Below, in pieces: positions 9,998-18,948 of a DNA stretch of 64,000 nt. The stretch's first letter is position 1, and each line of letters starts with the position of its first letter. Below the pieces are notes generated by a model. The model saw only the letters and a list, made by a program, of their open reading frames with translations, did not search any database and was not told the DNA's origin. Source of the stretch: Denitromonas sp. (lineage in GTDB: Bacteria > Pseudomonadota > Gammaproteobacteria > Burkholderiales > Rhodocyclaceae); the NCBI RefSeq assembly GCF_034676725.1, contig NZ_JAUCBR010000004.1, forward strand, positions 1,131,501-1,195,500. Direction: 5' to 3'. A program made the translations under genes and the position numbers.

Positions 9998-11431
9998 GAG
10001 CGATCTCCGGCGTCGGCTGTCCAGCCCCCGCCTACGGCTTTGTAAAGTGAAATCCAGTCCAGCACGCGGTCGCGCTGGAGGGTGATGAGTTTGCGTTGGG
10101 CGGTGGTGGCGCTGCGCCGAGCGTCTTCGAGAGAGAGCAGGCTCACGCCGCCGGCCAGCCAGTGCGTTTCGGTGGCGGCCAGAAATCGGGCGTAGCCTTC
10201 CATCGCCGTGCGGGCGTCGGCCTCGCGACGCTGGGCGCTGTCGAGCGTGACCAGGGCCTGCTCCACCTCGCGCACCGCCGAACGCACCGCCGACTCGTAC
10301 GCGGCCTGCTGTTGCATCAAGCGCGCCTCGGCCCCTCTCACCTCGGCCGTAAGCGCCCCGCCGTTAAAAATCGGCAAGGACAGTGCCGGGCCAATCGACC
10401 ACGGCAGACTGGTGCTGCTCGCGCCGGTCAGCACGCTCGCCAGCGACACATCCCCCGACAGGCTCAGGCGCGGGTAACGGTTGGCCTCGGCCACGCCGAT
10501 GTCGGCACTCGCCGCAGCCAGATCCTGTTCGGCAGCAGCCAGGTCGGGCCGCTGGCTGAGCACGGCCAAGGGCACGGCGTCGACCACGAACGCGGCCGGC
10601 ACCGGCAGGGGCGGCACCCCCTCGCCGAGGCGGCTGCGCAGGTCGGCTTCGGCCACGCCGGTCAGCGCCACCAGCGACTTGATGGTCACCTCGCACTGGG
10701 CGCGTTGGTCTTCGAGGTCGGCCCGTGCATCGGCCAGGCTGGCGCGCGCCAGCTCGGCGTCGGCCGATGCGGTAAAACCGGCGTTCGACCGACACACGGG
10801 TGAGGCGGTGCGTCTCGATGCGTGAGAGCACGTCATCGGCGCGCGCGCTTTGCAGCTGGCGGCAGGCACGGTAATTCACATAGCCGCTGGCCACCTCGGC
10901 GGCCAGCGATACGCGCGCCTCGTGCCACTCGAACTGGCGCGCGGCAAGCCGCGCCTCGGCGGCCTCGGTGCCGCGCTGCACGCGGCCGAAGAGATCGATC
11001 TCCCAGGCCGCGTCCACCGCCACGGTGCCGGTGGTGGCCGCCGCCACCGGCGTATCCCGCCCGGTGCCGCCACGCATGGCGCTGGCACTGCCATCGACCG
11101 TCGGCAGGCGGCTGGCCTCGCTCACGGTGAGGCCGGCGCGGGCTTCGGCAATGCGGCCGGCGGCGGCCATCAGCGTGGGGCTGGCGGCATCGGCATCGGC
11201 AATCAGGCCGGCGAGCACCGGGTCATTGAACTGTGCCCACCAGTCGACCAGCGCGGCCGGCGTCCCGCCGTGCGGCTGGGCCGCCTGCCAGGTGGCGGGG
11301 GCTGCGGCAACCGGGCGCTGGAAATCCGGCCCCACGGTGGCGCAGCCGACCAGCGCCAGTGCGCTCAGCACCATACTGGCGCGTCGAATCCAGCGGGTGT
11401 GTTGCGGGCCACGAGGGAGTAGTTGAGACAT
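9994..11431 (-). CDS. RND efflux outer-membrane factor (NodT/OprM type lipoprotein), frameshifted
   Basis: The N-terminus carries a lipobox (LALVGCATVGPDFQRP), typical of OprM/NodT outer-membrane channels. Two OEP domains follow, with conserved PDLAAAEQDLAAASADIGVAEANRYPRLSLSG in the second. The frame changes at 10783-10789 (GTTCGAC). Removing one base gives 478 residues, the normal family length. It is the first gene of the efflux operon; its promoter should lie in 11432-11537, shared with the divergent rtcB. No regulator gene is adjacent. Confidence 0.87.
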
Positions 11432-11537
11432 GAACGGCAGCCAGACATGAATGAATGCCGATGCTGCCTGAGGCGCGGGTAAAGTCCGGTTTGGCGGGTG
11501 TAAAGTCGGGTAAAACCATCGCCAAACAGGCCTGCGC

Positions 11538-12038
11538 ATGAGCGACCACGACACCCTCACCACCCCCGGCGCCGCGCCGATCAAACTGTGGACCCACGGC
11601 GTGCCCGTCGAGCCCGCCGCCCGCACGCAGCTCATCAACACCGCCCGCCTGCCCATCATTTGCAAGCATCTGGCGGTCATGCCCGACGTGCATCTGGGCA
11701 AGGGCTCGACCATCGGCAGCGTGATCCCCACGGTCGGCGCCATCATCCCCGCCGCGGTCGGCGTAGACATCGGCTGCGGCATGATGGCCGTGCGCACCAC
11801 CCTCACCGCCGCCGACCTGCCCGACAGCCTGCACGGCCTGCGCAGCGCCATCGAAAAGGCCGTGCCCCACGGCCGCGACATGACCCGCGGCAAGCGCGAC
11901 CACGGCAGCTGGGGCAAGCCACCGGCCAGCGTGGACGCCGCCTGGAAGCGCCTCCTGCCCGGCTTCCGCCGCCTCGTCGAGCAGGCGCCCCGGCTGGAGA
12001 AGACCAACAACCACAGCCACCTCGGCACGCTCGGCACC
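11538..12038 (+). pseudogene. rtcB: rtcB 5' part, RNA-splicing ligase, cut by island insertion
   Basis: The first 167 codons of RtcB, the GTP- and Mn-dependent RNA ligase that joins 2',3'-cyclic phosphate (or 3'-phosphate) and 5'-OH ends. The signature VGVDIGCGMMAVRT with its metal-binding cysteine is intact. The RtcB sequence stops after LGTLGT at 12038. It then runs into island DNA and 17 foreign residues before a stop at 12087-12089. The rest of the gene, starting with the next motif residues GNHFIEV, is at 52634-53353. Half the active site is missing, so this fragment cannot be active alone. Confidence 0.93.
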
Positions 12039-12225
12039 GTTTCCCTGATTAAGAAAAAAGCCACGAAAAAATTGTCAATTGCTGACTGATTCGTCACCCC
12101 GTCGAACTCAACCAGATTTTGCCCAACCCCGGGACTTTATTCTTTCATTTCTACAAACAATTGACCGCTTGGGCGCTGTGGGCAACCCGAAGAGTTATCC
12201 ATCGGCGTAGATACTGTTGCCGCCG

Positions 12226-13194
12226 TCAAGCCCCATGAAGGCTCGGGTCGAACGGTCGCCGAGACTTCAAGACGCCAAAGGCGACATACACAAGCTTTCT
12301 CATCATGGCACCGATGATGAGCTTGGGTGGCTTGCCCGCTTGGGCAAGTCGGTCACGAAAGCGCTTGCCCCACTGCGTGTGGTAGAGCGTGACCATGGCT
12401 GGCATGTACAAAGCCTTGCGCAGTGCTGCATGGCCAATCTTCGATAGCCTCGGTTTGGCCCGTACGCTGGTGCCCGATTCGTGCAGACGCGGATCGAGAC
12501 CGGCAAAGGCCGCCACCTGCTTGGCACTGCTAAAGCGGCTCGGATCGGTGCGATAGGCCAGCAGGACGGCAATCGTGCGCTCGCCAACACCGGGGATGGA
12601 TTCGAGCAGGCGGCGCTTGTCGCGCAGATCCGGATCATCGTCGATATGTTGCTGGATCTGCCTGAGCAAGCTGGCAATCTGTTCGTCGAGCCATACCAGA
12701 TGCGCTTCGATGCCCTCGCGCACGGCCTCGCGAGCGGTGTCGAGCCGGTTGCTCTCCTGCACATGCATGCGCTGCAAGGCATCGAGGCGCAGCACCAGCG
12801 CACGCAAGGTGCGCTCGCTGTGACTCGGAGCCTGCCAGGGCTCGGGGCGGCGCTCTGTGCAGAAGCGAGCGATGAGCAGCGCATCGACCTGATCGGTCTT
12901 GGTACGCACGAGCTGCGACTGGCCAAAGGCCTTGATCTGCGCGGGATTGATCACGCTGACGGTGATCTGAGCCTGATCCGACAGGTGCTCGGCGACAGCC
13001 TCCCAGTAGGTGCCAGTCGCTTCCATGCACACATGCACCTGCTGGGCACCTTGCTTGTCGAGCCACTTGGCCAGCTCATCGAAGCCAGCAGCGGTGTTCT
13101 TCACCGTCTTGCTGCGCGGATTCCCACTAGGGCGAATCAGCGCGCAATCGAGCTTGGCTTTGGCTACGTCGATACCGAGGAAATAGGTTTCCAT
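12226..13194 (-). CDS. IS110-family transposase
   Basis: 322 residues. The N-terminal DEDD/RuvC-like domain starts YFLGIDVAKAKLDCAL and includes VCMEATGTYWE and KTDQVDALLIARF. The C-terminal transposase_20 domain contains LLESIPGVGERTIAVLLAY and FAGLDPRLHESGTSVRAKPRLSK with the catalytic serine region. The gene appears complete. IS110 elements lack classic inverted repeats and their transposition is guided by an RNA made from a noncoding end, so I could not fix the element's limits. The flanks 12090-12225 and 13195-13400 are the candidate noncoding ends. Confidence 0.9.
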   Translation of the reverse strand: METYFLGIDVAKAKLDCALIRPSGNPRSKTVKNTAAGFDELAKWLDKQGAQQVHVCMEATGTYWEAVAEHLSDQAQITVSVINPAQIKAFGQSQLVRTKTDQVDALLIARFCTERRPEPWQAPSHSERTLRALVLRLDALQRMHVQESNRLDTAREAVREGIEAHLVWLDEQIASLLRQIQQHIDDDPDLRDKRRLLESIPGVGERTIAVLLAYRTDPSRFSSAKQVAAFAGLDPRLHESGTSVRAKPRLSKIGHAALRKALYMPAMVTLYHTQWGKRFRDRLAQAGKPPKLIIGAMMRKLVYVAFGVLKSRRPFDPSLHGA

Positions 13195-13876
13195 TTCATG
13201 TCCCCCAATGATCTACCTTGCAAATACGGGCTGCCGGCCAGGGCCGGGCCTACGATACTGTTCGATCTTGATCAGAGGTGAGTGGTCCGTGCGGAAATCT
13301 ACGAAACGGGTTCGCTTCCCCAAGGGTGGGCACGGCATCGGACCACTCGCTCCAGGGCGCCCCCCGAAGCAGTTCAGCGAGCAAAAATCTTAACGCGCTT
13401 TCACTCGTTGAGCATGGGATCACAATACAAGGGTGGGATGCTGCGGGTAACTTGCAGGCCCCGAATGGGCTGGCCACAGGCCGCCGGTAGACGGGCGGTG
13501 GCCAGCCGAGTTATCCTGCGGCCGCCAAGGTTGAGGGTTTCCTTGACTGTCCTGTGAATTCGCCCTCCATGAACGCTGTACTGATACGGGAGCGACTCGG
13601 CCTTTGACGACGCTTACTATATACTGCTAACGTCCGACAGCAAAAACCATGGGTAACCGACCGATGGATGAGCAGTACGACTGCATCAGAGATCGAGCCT
13701 TTCTGCTTGTTCGCGGTCGCCACGTCAGCTGAGGACGGGCCAAACACCTGCAGATGACCATGCCAAGTCTGTTGGGGCTGCATTCCAAGCGGCTGTGCCC
13801 CCCGCCCGGAAAACAGAATCGAATCCGCTGGCTCTGGGTGTCGCTGCTCGCTTCGACCCTTGCTCTTGGCCTCCTG
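13195..13876. other. gene-free stretch with two inverted repeats
   Basis: I see no convincing coding region here. Two perfect 10-bp inverted repeats stand out: GAGTGGTCCG at 13280-13289 with CGGACCACTC at 13339-13348, and GGCTGGCCAC at 13468-13477 with GTGGCCAGCC at 13498-13507. The first lies just upstream of the IS110 transposase gene and could belong to that element's noncoding end; the second could form a hairpin in RNA. Function unknown. Confidence 0.4.
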
Positions 13877-14212
13877 CTATTCCTTGCACGCCTTCCTTGG
13901 CTTGTACGCCCGCTGGCGCGGCCTGAACCGCCGTGAGTTGCTTCGCCTCATGATGTCGATGGGACTCACCGAGATGGCTGGCTGGAGCGCAAGCAGCCAT
14001 TCAGTGGCATTCAGGACGCGGGCGACGGATACGAGCGTTCGCACGCTCGCACCCTTTCCGCTCTCAAGGTTCTTGAGGGCCCCCACGCTAACCCCAGCGA
14101 GGCTTGCTGTGTACTCCTGATCCATGTCGTTCAGAAGGCGCCGACGCCGGAATTGCTCTCCCAAGTGTTTCATCCACTCATCTGTGGTTATTCGTGCGGA
14201 CACAACAGACAT
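13877..14212 (-). CDS. HTH (Xre-type) regulator, HipB-like, partner kinase missing
   Basis: 111 residues from the ATG at 14212. The helix-turn-helix is residues about 14-66 (LGEQFRRRRLLNDMDQ, then ASLAGVSVGALKNLESGKGASVRTLVSVARVL). A basic tail ending FRPRQRAYKPRKACKE follows, a layout seen in regulators encoded just upstream of HipA-like kinases. No hipA gene follows; downstream is noncoding sequence and an IS110 element, so the partner seems to have been lost. The start was chosen because the family begins a few residues before ITTDEW. The longer frame to 14266 is less likely. Confidence 0.55.
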   Translation of the reverse strand: MSVVSARITTDEWMKHLGEQFRRRRLLNDMDQEYTASLAGVSVGALKNLESGKGASVRTLVSVARVLNATEWLLALQPAISVSPIDIMRRSNSRRFRPRQRAYKPRKACKE

Positions 14213-14439
14213 ACTTAGAACCCTAGAGACAATTTTGGTCATTACAGTCACATTCATACCGCTCATATCCGTAGAATCTCAGTGCTCCACCTCCGGGCAC
14301 GGAGTGAAGCCACCCCGGTCAAGCTGGCTCGGATAGCTCCTAAGATGGCACAACACCCGCGTGCGGCCGATCTGATAATCGCATGTATCGTGCGTGTGGC
14401 CGTGGATCGCCGTGAGTCAACAAGACCGGCTAGTAACGC

Positions 14440-15070
14440 TCGATCAACTCATCCAGGTTCGAAGCGACGCGGCCGACAGCATGTTCTTCCGGAGCCTCTC
14501 GGGCACGGAGCGCATTGAGAGAGGGTGGTGAGTCACCACAACAGTCGGCCCGTCGTTCGTATTGGCTAGCACGCACTCAATCCACGTGACCGAGCACTGA
14601 TGAACATTGAGCCGTCTCAAGGGCGAGATGGGAATGTTCGGACCATCCGAGCCCTGCAGGATCACCCGGTAGTCCGTCATGCCGCTTTCTGCGGCGCCCA
14701 CCACCTCGACTTGGCGGCTCTCCCCGAACAGGCAGAAGTCCGTTCACTGGGTTGCGCCAAAGAAACGTACCTGGCGATGAAGGCGCCCGATCGCTCAAGG
14801 AAATGCGTCATGTGCTGGTTCCGATTTCTAGACGCCAGCCCCCTCCAAAGCCCATTTGACGATGCGTCCGTAGAACTCATGGTTCGCGGCTACATACACC
14901 GCCGGACATTTCCTTTGGGAGGCCAGCCGGTCCGCCAGTCTCAACCCGCGATATTCCTTTCCTTCGTCGCCAGCCAGCTCCAGCACATAGAAGTCCAGAT
15001 TCTCAGGCGGCGCTCAGCTCTCCCCGAACTAGATGTGGATATCCGAGAAAACCGCCACCTTCATGTCTGA
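14440..15070 (-). pseudogene. decayed metallophosphoesterase
   Basis: The frame starts with MKVAVFSDIHI, the first metal motif of calcineurin-like phosphoesterases, at about 15064. Stops appear within 20 codons. Recognisable pieces continue in other frames: LDFYVLELAGDEGKEYRGLR, VYVAANHEFYG (the NHE metal motif) at about 14880-14900, and TVVVTHHPLSMRSVPERLR (the HH motif) near 14500. Several in-frame stops and frame changes mean it is not functional. The gene just upstream (15095-15373) is decayed in the same way. Confidence 0.7.
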
Positions 15071-15094
15071 CGCTTCAATGGCTGCTAACCGCCG

Positions 15095-15373
15095 GTGGCT
15101 GGGTCGATACGCTCGCTGATCAGCGGGCATGGCCAGTCGCCGTCTCGCCAGAATTGTGTATGTGCAGTTTCGTATCGTCCTGGCGGCATCGTAGCTCCCT
15201 TCCTTGCGCAAATGCTCGCCACAGCGCGAATGCAAGCTTCCACCTTTCCAGCCAGCATTCCCATGTGCTTCGCGCAACTCGAAGAACCGGCTCGACAACT
15301 GTTTTGCTACGCTGATCGCACCAAAGACTCCCGCCTCCACCCCGGCTGCGATACCCTTAGCTGTTTGGCCCAC
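15095..15373 (-). pseudogene. decayed hypothetical gene upstream of the phosphoesterase
   Basis: One frame gives TAKGIAAGVEAGVFGAISVA, then similarity moves to another frame giving MPPGRYETAHTQFWRDGDWP and a natural-looking stop at about 15099. The two halves read like one short protein broken by a frameshift. I do not recognise the family. It ends about 35 bp before the phosphoesterase remnant start, so the two were probably cotranscribed. Confidence 0.4.
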
Positions 15374-15593
15374 ATCCGGAACTGAATGCCTCCTCCTCCA
15401 CGTCCTGATTTACCGCGTTGATCTGGAATTCTCCCGGAATCCGTTTAGTTCTCATGGCGCCTTTCGTTCATGCCGGAGCTTAATGCTGCAAAGCGCCCAC
15501 CGTGAGAGAGACGGCTCAGCTACGTGTTTTGAGTATCTGAACACAAAGCCGGAGCAAGGCTTCCAACGCTATTTCATCTACGCAGGCCGACCG

Positions 15594-15833
15594 TTATTCC
15601 GGCGCCTCTGATGGCTGCAATGCAATAACAAGCTCGGCGTTCAATGCGCGTGCAATTCTCCCAAGAATCAACAGAGACGGGTTCGCTACACCCCGTTCAA
15701 GCTGGGAGACATAGGTCCGATCGACATTTGCAGCCAAGGCCAGCGCCTCTTGCGACAGCCCACTTGCATTGCGGGCATGTCGCAACTTGATGGCAAAATC
15801 CAGGCAGAGGGCTTCATGAGTCGCATCACGCAT
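15594..15833 (-). CDS. Xre-family HTH regulator
   Basis: 79 residues from the ATG at 15833. The HTH spans about residues 10-65 (AIKLRHARNASGLSQEALALAANVDRTYVSQLERGVANPSLLILGRIARAL), a canonical lambda-repressor-like fold. The tail LVIALQPSEAPE is short. It is divergent from the hypothetical gene starting at 15908, and the 74-bp gap probably holds promoters for both. A typical autoregulator or antitoxin-like protein, but no toxin is recognisable next to it. Confidence 0.65.
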   Translation of the reverse strand: MRDATHEALCLDFAIKLRHARNASGLSQEALALAANVDRTYVSQLERGVANPSLLILGRIARALNAELVIALQPSEAPE

Positions 15834-15907
15834 CCATAGACGATGGAGGGTTCGCGACCCACAATCCACGGATTATAATCTACAAATCGCAACTCCAGGC
15901 CCTTTCC

Positions 15908-16363
15908 ATGTTCCATACCTACCCTGAAGCCGAACAACCGATACCAAAACCACTGGCGACGCGTGGCGAACGTGCATGGCATTGGGTCGAGTTGGGCCTC
16001 AACCTCCCATACTATTTGCTAGAACTCGCCGTAGGACCAGAGCATGACTCCATGATCCGGCACATCTCAACCGCAAATCTCGACGTTGTGACGGAGGCCT
16101 TCCATCACGCCCCCCGCAACACGCGTCTTCGCAGTGTCAGTCTGCTCAGCCCCGACTACGTGAACGGGTCAAAGGGATATCAACTAGATCGTGTTGCCGA
16201 GATCTGGTCGCCAAATCCTGACTTTCCGTCCCGTTTGCTGTTCGTGTTGGATGATTCACGTTCGCTCCAATTCTGCTTGAGCGGAGACGAAGATACAGAC
16301 GAAGAAATGCAACTGCTTGCCGATTTCAAGTTGTTGGCGGTCGAAATTCGACCATCACCCTAG
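15908..16363 (+). CDS. hypothetical protein, 151 aa
   Basis: Not recognised. No signal peptide or membrane helix is evident. The C-terminal half (VLDDSRSLQFCLSGDEDTDEEMQLLADFKLLAVEIRPSP) is acidic. The start at 15908 sits 74 bp from the divergent Xre gene, which suggests a functional pair of divergent genes. The codon pattern is plausible for a real gene and there is no competing frame of comparable quality. Confidence 0.5.
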   Translation: MFHTYPEAEQPIPKPLATRGERAWHWVELGLNLPYYLLELAVGPEHDSMIRHISTANLDVVTEAFHHAPRNTRLRSVSLLSPDYVNGSKGYQLDRVAEIWSPNPDFPSRLLFVLDDSRSLQFCLSGDEDTDEEMQLLADFKLLAVEIRPSP

Positions 16364-16946
16364 CGTCCGTGTTGAGCGATGCGCTTCGACCCGTGGCTGC
16401 CGGTCGCCACCTCAATGGTTCGACTGCAGGTTTCCAAGCAGTCGCGCGGCTTTACGGCTCAAGGACAGACCATCGGCCTGAAAGGCCGTTCGGCTGTCAC
16501 ACTCAGTTGGGCTGCCATGCGCCGGGTACCTGTCGTTCAGCCTTGCGCAACCACGAACGACAGCTTTTCTATGCGACGAAGTCGACCTTCCGCCCCATTG
16601 TCATCATGGGCCGACTCTATTTCGGGACGGCAGAGATCACTGTTGCACTGCTGTTCCGAGTATTCGGTGCGATTGTTCCGGCACCGACGTACAGCCAACC
16701 CCATCACGAGGATCGTTGAAAAGAAGGCCGCCATCCTTAAAAGGTCGAATTTCCGCTCTTGGCCGACAATCCCCTCTCGGGGATCTGATTTGATAGCGAC
16801 CACCCGCAGCGCTGGAAGCAAGCGGCGGGTAGTCCAGTGCGACTACCTGATCGGGCTGGCACGGGTCGTGTGCAGCCCCAAGGGCTACCTAGGGGAAACT
16901 TGGAGCCCCTGACTGGTGTCACTAGGGTTTAGCTTTTCTTCATGTC
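16364..16946. other. stretch without a recognisable gene
   Basis: Frames up to 177 codons exist but show arginine/serine-rich shadow composition and no family motif. It lies between a hypothetical gene and a broken thiolase fragment, consistent with IS-related debris. Confidence 0.4.
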
Positions 16947-17260
16947 TCATACGCGTTCGATGACGACAGCCAATCCTTGACCGACGGCGATGCACAGGCT
17001 CAGCACTGCATACCTGCCATTCCGCTGCTCCAATTCTCGTGCGGTAGTCAAGGCAAGGCGCGCAGCGGATGCGCCGAGCGGGTGGCCTACCGCGATGGCC
17101 CCGCCATTCGGGTTCACACGCGGATCGAGGAACGCTATGTTCATCATCTTGAGGCATCCCGGCACCTGGACAGAAAACGCCTCGTTGATCTCTATGATGT
17201 CCATGTTGGCCAGCGTCAGGCCGGCACGCTCGAGCGCCTTGGGGATGGCAAACGCCTGTG
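16947..17260 (-). pseudogene. thiolase (acetyl-CoA acetyltransferase) C-terminal fragment
   Basis: About 100 C-terminal residues of a thiolase. They include the conserved block DIIEINEAFSVQVPGC, the active-site region NPNGGAIAVGHPLGASAARLAL and a degenerate C-terminal motif LSLCIAVGQGLAVVIERV, where the usual CGGGxG cysteine/glycine block is altered. The N-terminal three quarters are missing and the frame runs directly into an IS21-type istA remnant at about 17260. No function is expected. Confidence 0.8.
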
Positions 17261-17787
17261 CGCGTCGAACAGCATCTCGTGACTCTGCGTCGGATAGGCC
17301 GACAGGTGGAAGGCGCGGCTCGCGCACAGCTTGGTGTGGGCCAGCAGCACCTTGCGGTAGCAGCCCTGATCACCAGCGTCTCTTCGCTCCAGTCGAACTG
17401 GAAGGCTTCGCCAAACTCGAACGCCAGTGGCACAAACGCCGCCTTGGCCGCCTTGCCTCCCTCGGCCCGCCAGCGCCGGACAAACACGGTCATCCGGGTG
17501 TAGCTGCAGGTGAAACCCAACGCCTGCAACTGAGCGAACAGCACCCGCGCCGTGCGTCGATCCCGTCGGGCACGTCGAGCATCGGCGTCGAGCCACGAAC
17601 GCAGCCGTGCCTCGTATGGGGCCAATAGCGTCGGCTACGCCTTCCGGCGGTATTTCGGTTCGGTCCCTTCGGCGCTCTTCAACCAGCGCCTGACCGTGCT
17701 CCTCGACAGCCCCGTGTAACGGCTGATCTCGCTGATCGACAGCCCATCGCGCAAACGCATTCGCCGAATCTTGCCCAGTATGTTCAT
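17261..17787 (-). pseudogene. istA: IS21-family istA remnant
   Basis: It starts MNILGKIRRMRLRDGLSISE at 17787, an IstA-type N-terminal HTH (SISEISRYTGLSRSTVRRWL). A stop follows after about 45 codons. Family sequence continues in frame: YTRMTVFVRRWRAEGGKAAK and AFQFDWSEETLVI, the start of the DDE core. A further frame change near 17360 follows (missing one base), then fusion to thiolase coding sequence at about 17260. It is a different IS21 lineage from the intact element at 43657-45751. No istB is present. Confidence 0.75.
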
Positions 17788-17880
17788 GGTGATCATCCTC
17801 GAAAGCCCTGCTCAAAAGATGAGCGGATGAGTGAATCACCCTGATCAATTCTCGGCGCGCACTACCTACAAAATCCGGTC

Positions 17881-17992
17881 AACTTTCACCGCGCAGCAAC
17901 ACCGAAATACACAATTTCGCAAATCGGAGCAGGTTGTACGCCGCACCGGGAATGAAGGCGGCCACCTGCGTCTTCGCCTGGCCGATGAATTG
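17881..17992 (-). pseudogene. IS5-family transposase, 3' end cut off by Tn3 insertion
   Basis: Reading leftward from the Tn3 end this frame gives FIGQAKTQVAAFIPGAAYNL and then LRFAKLCISVLLRGES before a stop, the usual C-terminus of an IS5-family DDE transposase. It continues the frame that is broken at 24672 on the other side of the transposon. Removing the transposon and one AATTG copy joins them as RMTQFIGQAK. Confidence 0.85.
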
Positions 17993-18030
17993 GGGGTCGT
18001 CTCAGAAAACGGAAAATAAAGCACGCTAAG
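17993..18030 (+). repeat. Tn3-family left terminal inverted repeat, 38 bp
   Basis: Starts GGGGTCGTCTCAG and ends CACGCTAAG, identical to the reverse complement of 24634-24671. It matches the Tn21/Tn5393 group of ends. The 5' flank is the AATTG duplication. Confidence 0.95.
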
Positions 18031-18583
18031 CGTGCGTGGAGGCTGGCACCCAGCGGTACAGCGTCGGAATGGACACGCCGAGGTTCTTGGCCACGTCCTT
18101 GGGCGGCACCCCGCTGGCCAGCAGCTTCTTGGCCGACTCGATCTTGCTGTCGGTCATCTTCGGCTTGCGGCCGCCTTTGCGGCCGAGCTGCTTGGCGACT
18201 TCCAGCCCGGCGCGGGTGCGCTCGACGGTCAGCTCGCGCTCCATTTCGGCAAGGCTCGCCATGACGTGGAAGAAGAACCGCCCGGATGGTGTGCCGGTGT
18301 CGATGGAGTCGGTGAGGCTCCTGAACTGGACACCGTGCTTGTGCAGATCGCCGACCAGATCGACCAGTTGCTTGACCGACCGGCCCAGCCGGTCGAGCTT
18401 CCAGACGACCAAAGTATCGCCTTCGCGCAGCATTTCGAGCGTCTTGGCCAAGCCAGGCCGGTCTGCCCGCGTGCCACTCACCTTGTCCTCGAAGACCTTT
18501 TTACATCCGGCCTTGCTCAAGGCTTCGCGTTGCAGCTCCAGGTTCTGATCCTGCGTCGAGACGCGCGCATAGCCAATCAACAT
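18026..18583 (-). CDS. tnpR: serine resolvase/invertase, first copy
   Basis: 185 residues. The catalytic serine motif YARVSTQDQN is at the N-terminus, followed by VWKLDRLGRSVKQL and the C-terminal HTH of the Hin/resolvase type (VPPKDVAKNLGVSIPTLYRW). Its stop lies inside the left terminal repeat. It belongs to the site-specific recombinases that resolve Tn3 cointegrates, but it is far from tnpA and shares the element with a second resolvase at 20611-21186. It is overlapped by the next upstream gene, so the small genes 19768-18026 probably form one leftward operon. Confidence 0.9.
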   Translation of the reverse strand: MLIGYARVSTQDQNLELQREALSKAGCKKVFEDKVSGTRADRPGLAKTLEMLREGDTLVVWKLDRLGRSVKQLVDLVGDLHKHGVQFRSLTDSIDTGTPSGRFFFHVMASLAEMERELTVERTRAGLEVAKQLGRKGGRKPKMTDSKIESAKKLLASGVPPKDVAKNLGVSIPTLYRWVPASTHA

Positions 18584-18948
18584 GGCTTGTCTCGCGCCCG
18601 GTCGATGCGTTCCTGCATCGCCTGCATCACTTCTTCGTGGGTGTACGATCTGGCGTTGGCGTCGGTGGCTTGCCGCAGGGCTTCCTCAACCTCGCGCGTC
18701 ATCCGCTCGTAATCCTCCGGCCACAGCGCTTGCTCCATGCGCAGCGACGCCTGACCCAGCAGGTGCAGCAGGCTGAACAGCCGCATGTCGTTGGTGGCGA
18801 CGATGCGCTCCCGAATCTGCTCCTGAATAGCTTCGCTAGCCCGATGCGCTTGTGGTGTGGCAGTCCCCTCGTAGTCAGCGGGGAATTCCGCTTCCTCGGC
18901 AATCCTTGCCCAGGCGCTGGCCAGCGCCTCGATGGTTGACGTGCTCAT
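18577..18948 (-). CDS. hypothetical transposon passenger, 123 aa
   Basis: Start at 18948, which overlaps the stop of the upstream gene (18945) in ATGA style. Acidic and helical, with no known domain recognised: EALASAWARIAEEAEFPADY, then LRMEQALWPEDYERMTREVE. It overlaps tnpR by 7 bp, so translation is coupled through the whole run. Function unknown. Confidence 0.6.
   Translation of the reverse strand: MSTSTIEALASAWARIAEEAEFPADYEGTATPQAHRASEAIQEQIRERIVATNDMRLFSLLHLLGQASLRMEQALWPEDYERMTREVEEALRQATDANARSYTHEEVMQAMQERIDRARDKPC

Noticed and set aside
13725..14000. Possible HipA-like gene after the HTH regulator
   Set aside because: No kinase motif can be read in any frame between 13195 and 13876.
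16379..16912. Possible 177-aa gene
   Set aside because: Arg/Ser-rich shadow-like composition, no ribosome site, and overlap with similarly weak frames on the other strand.
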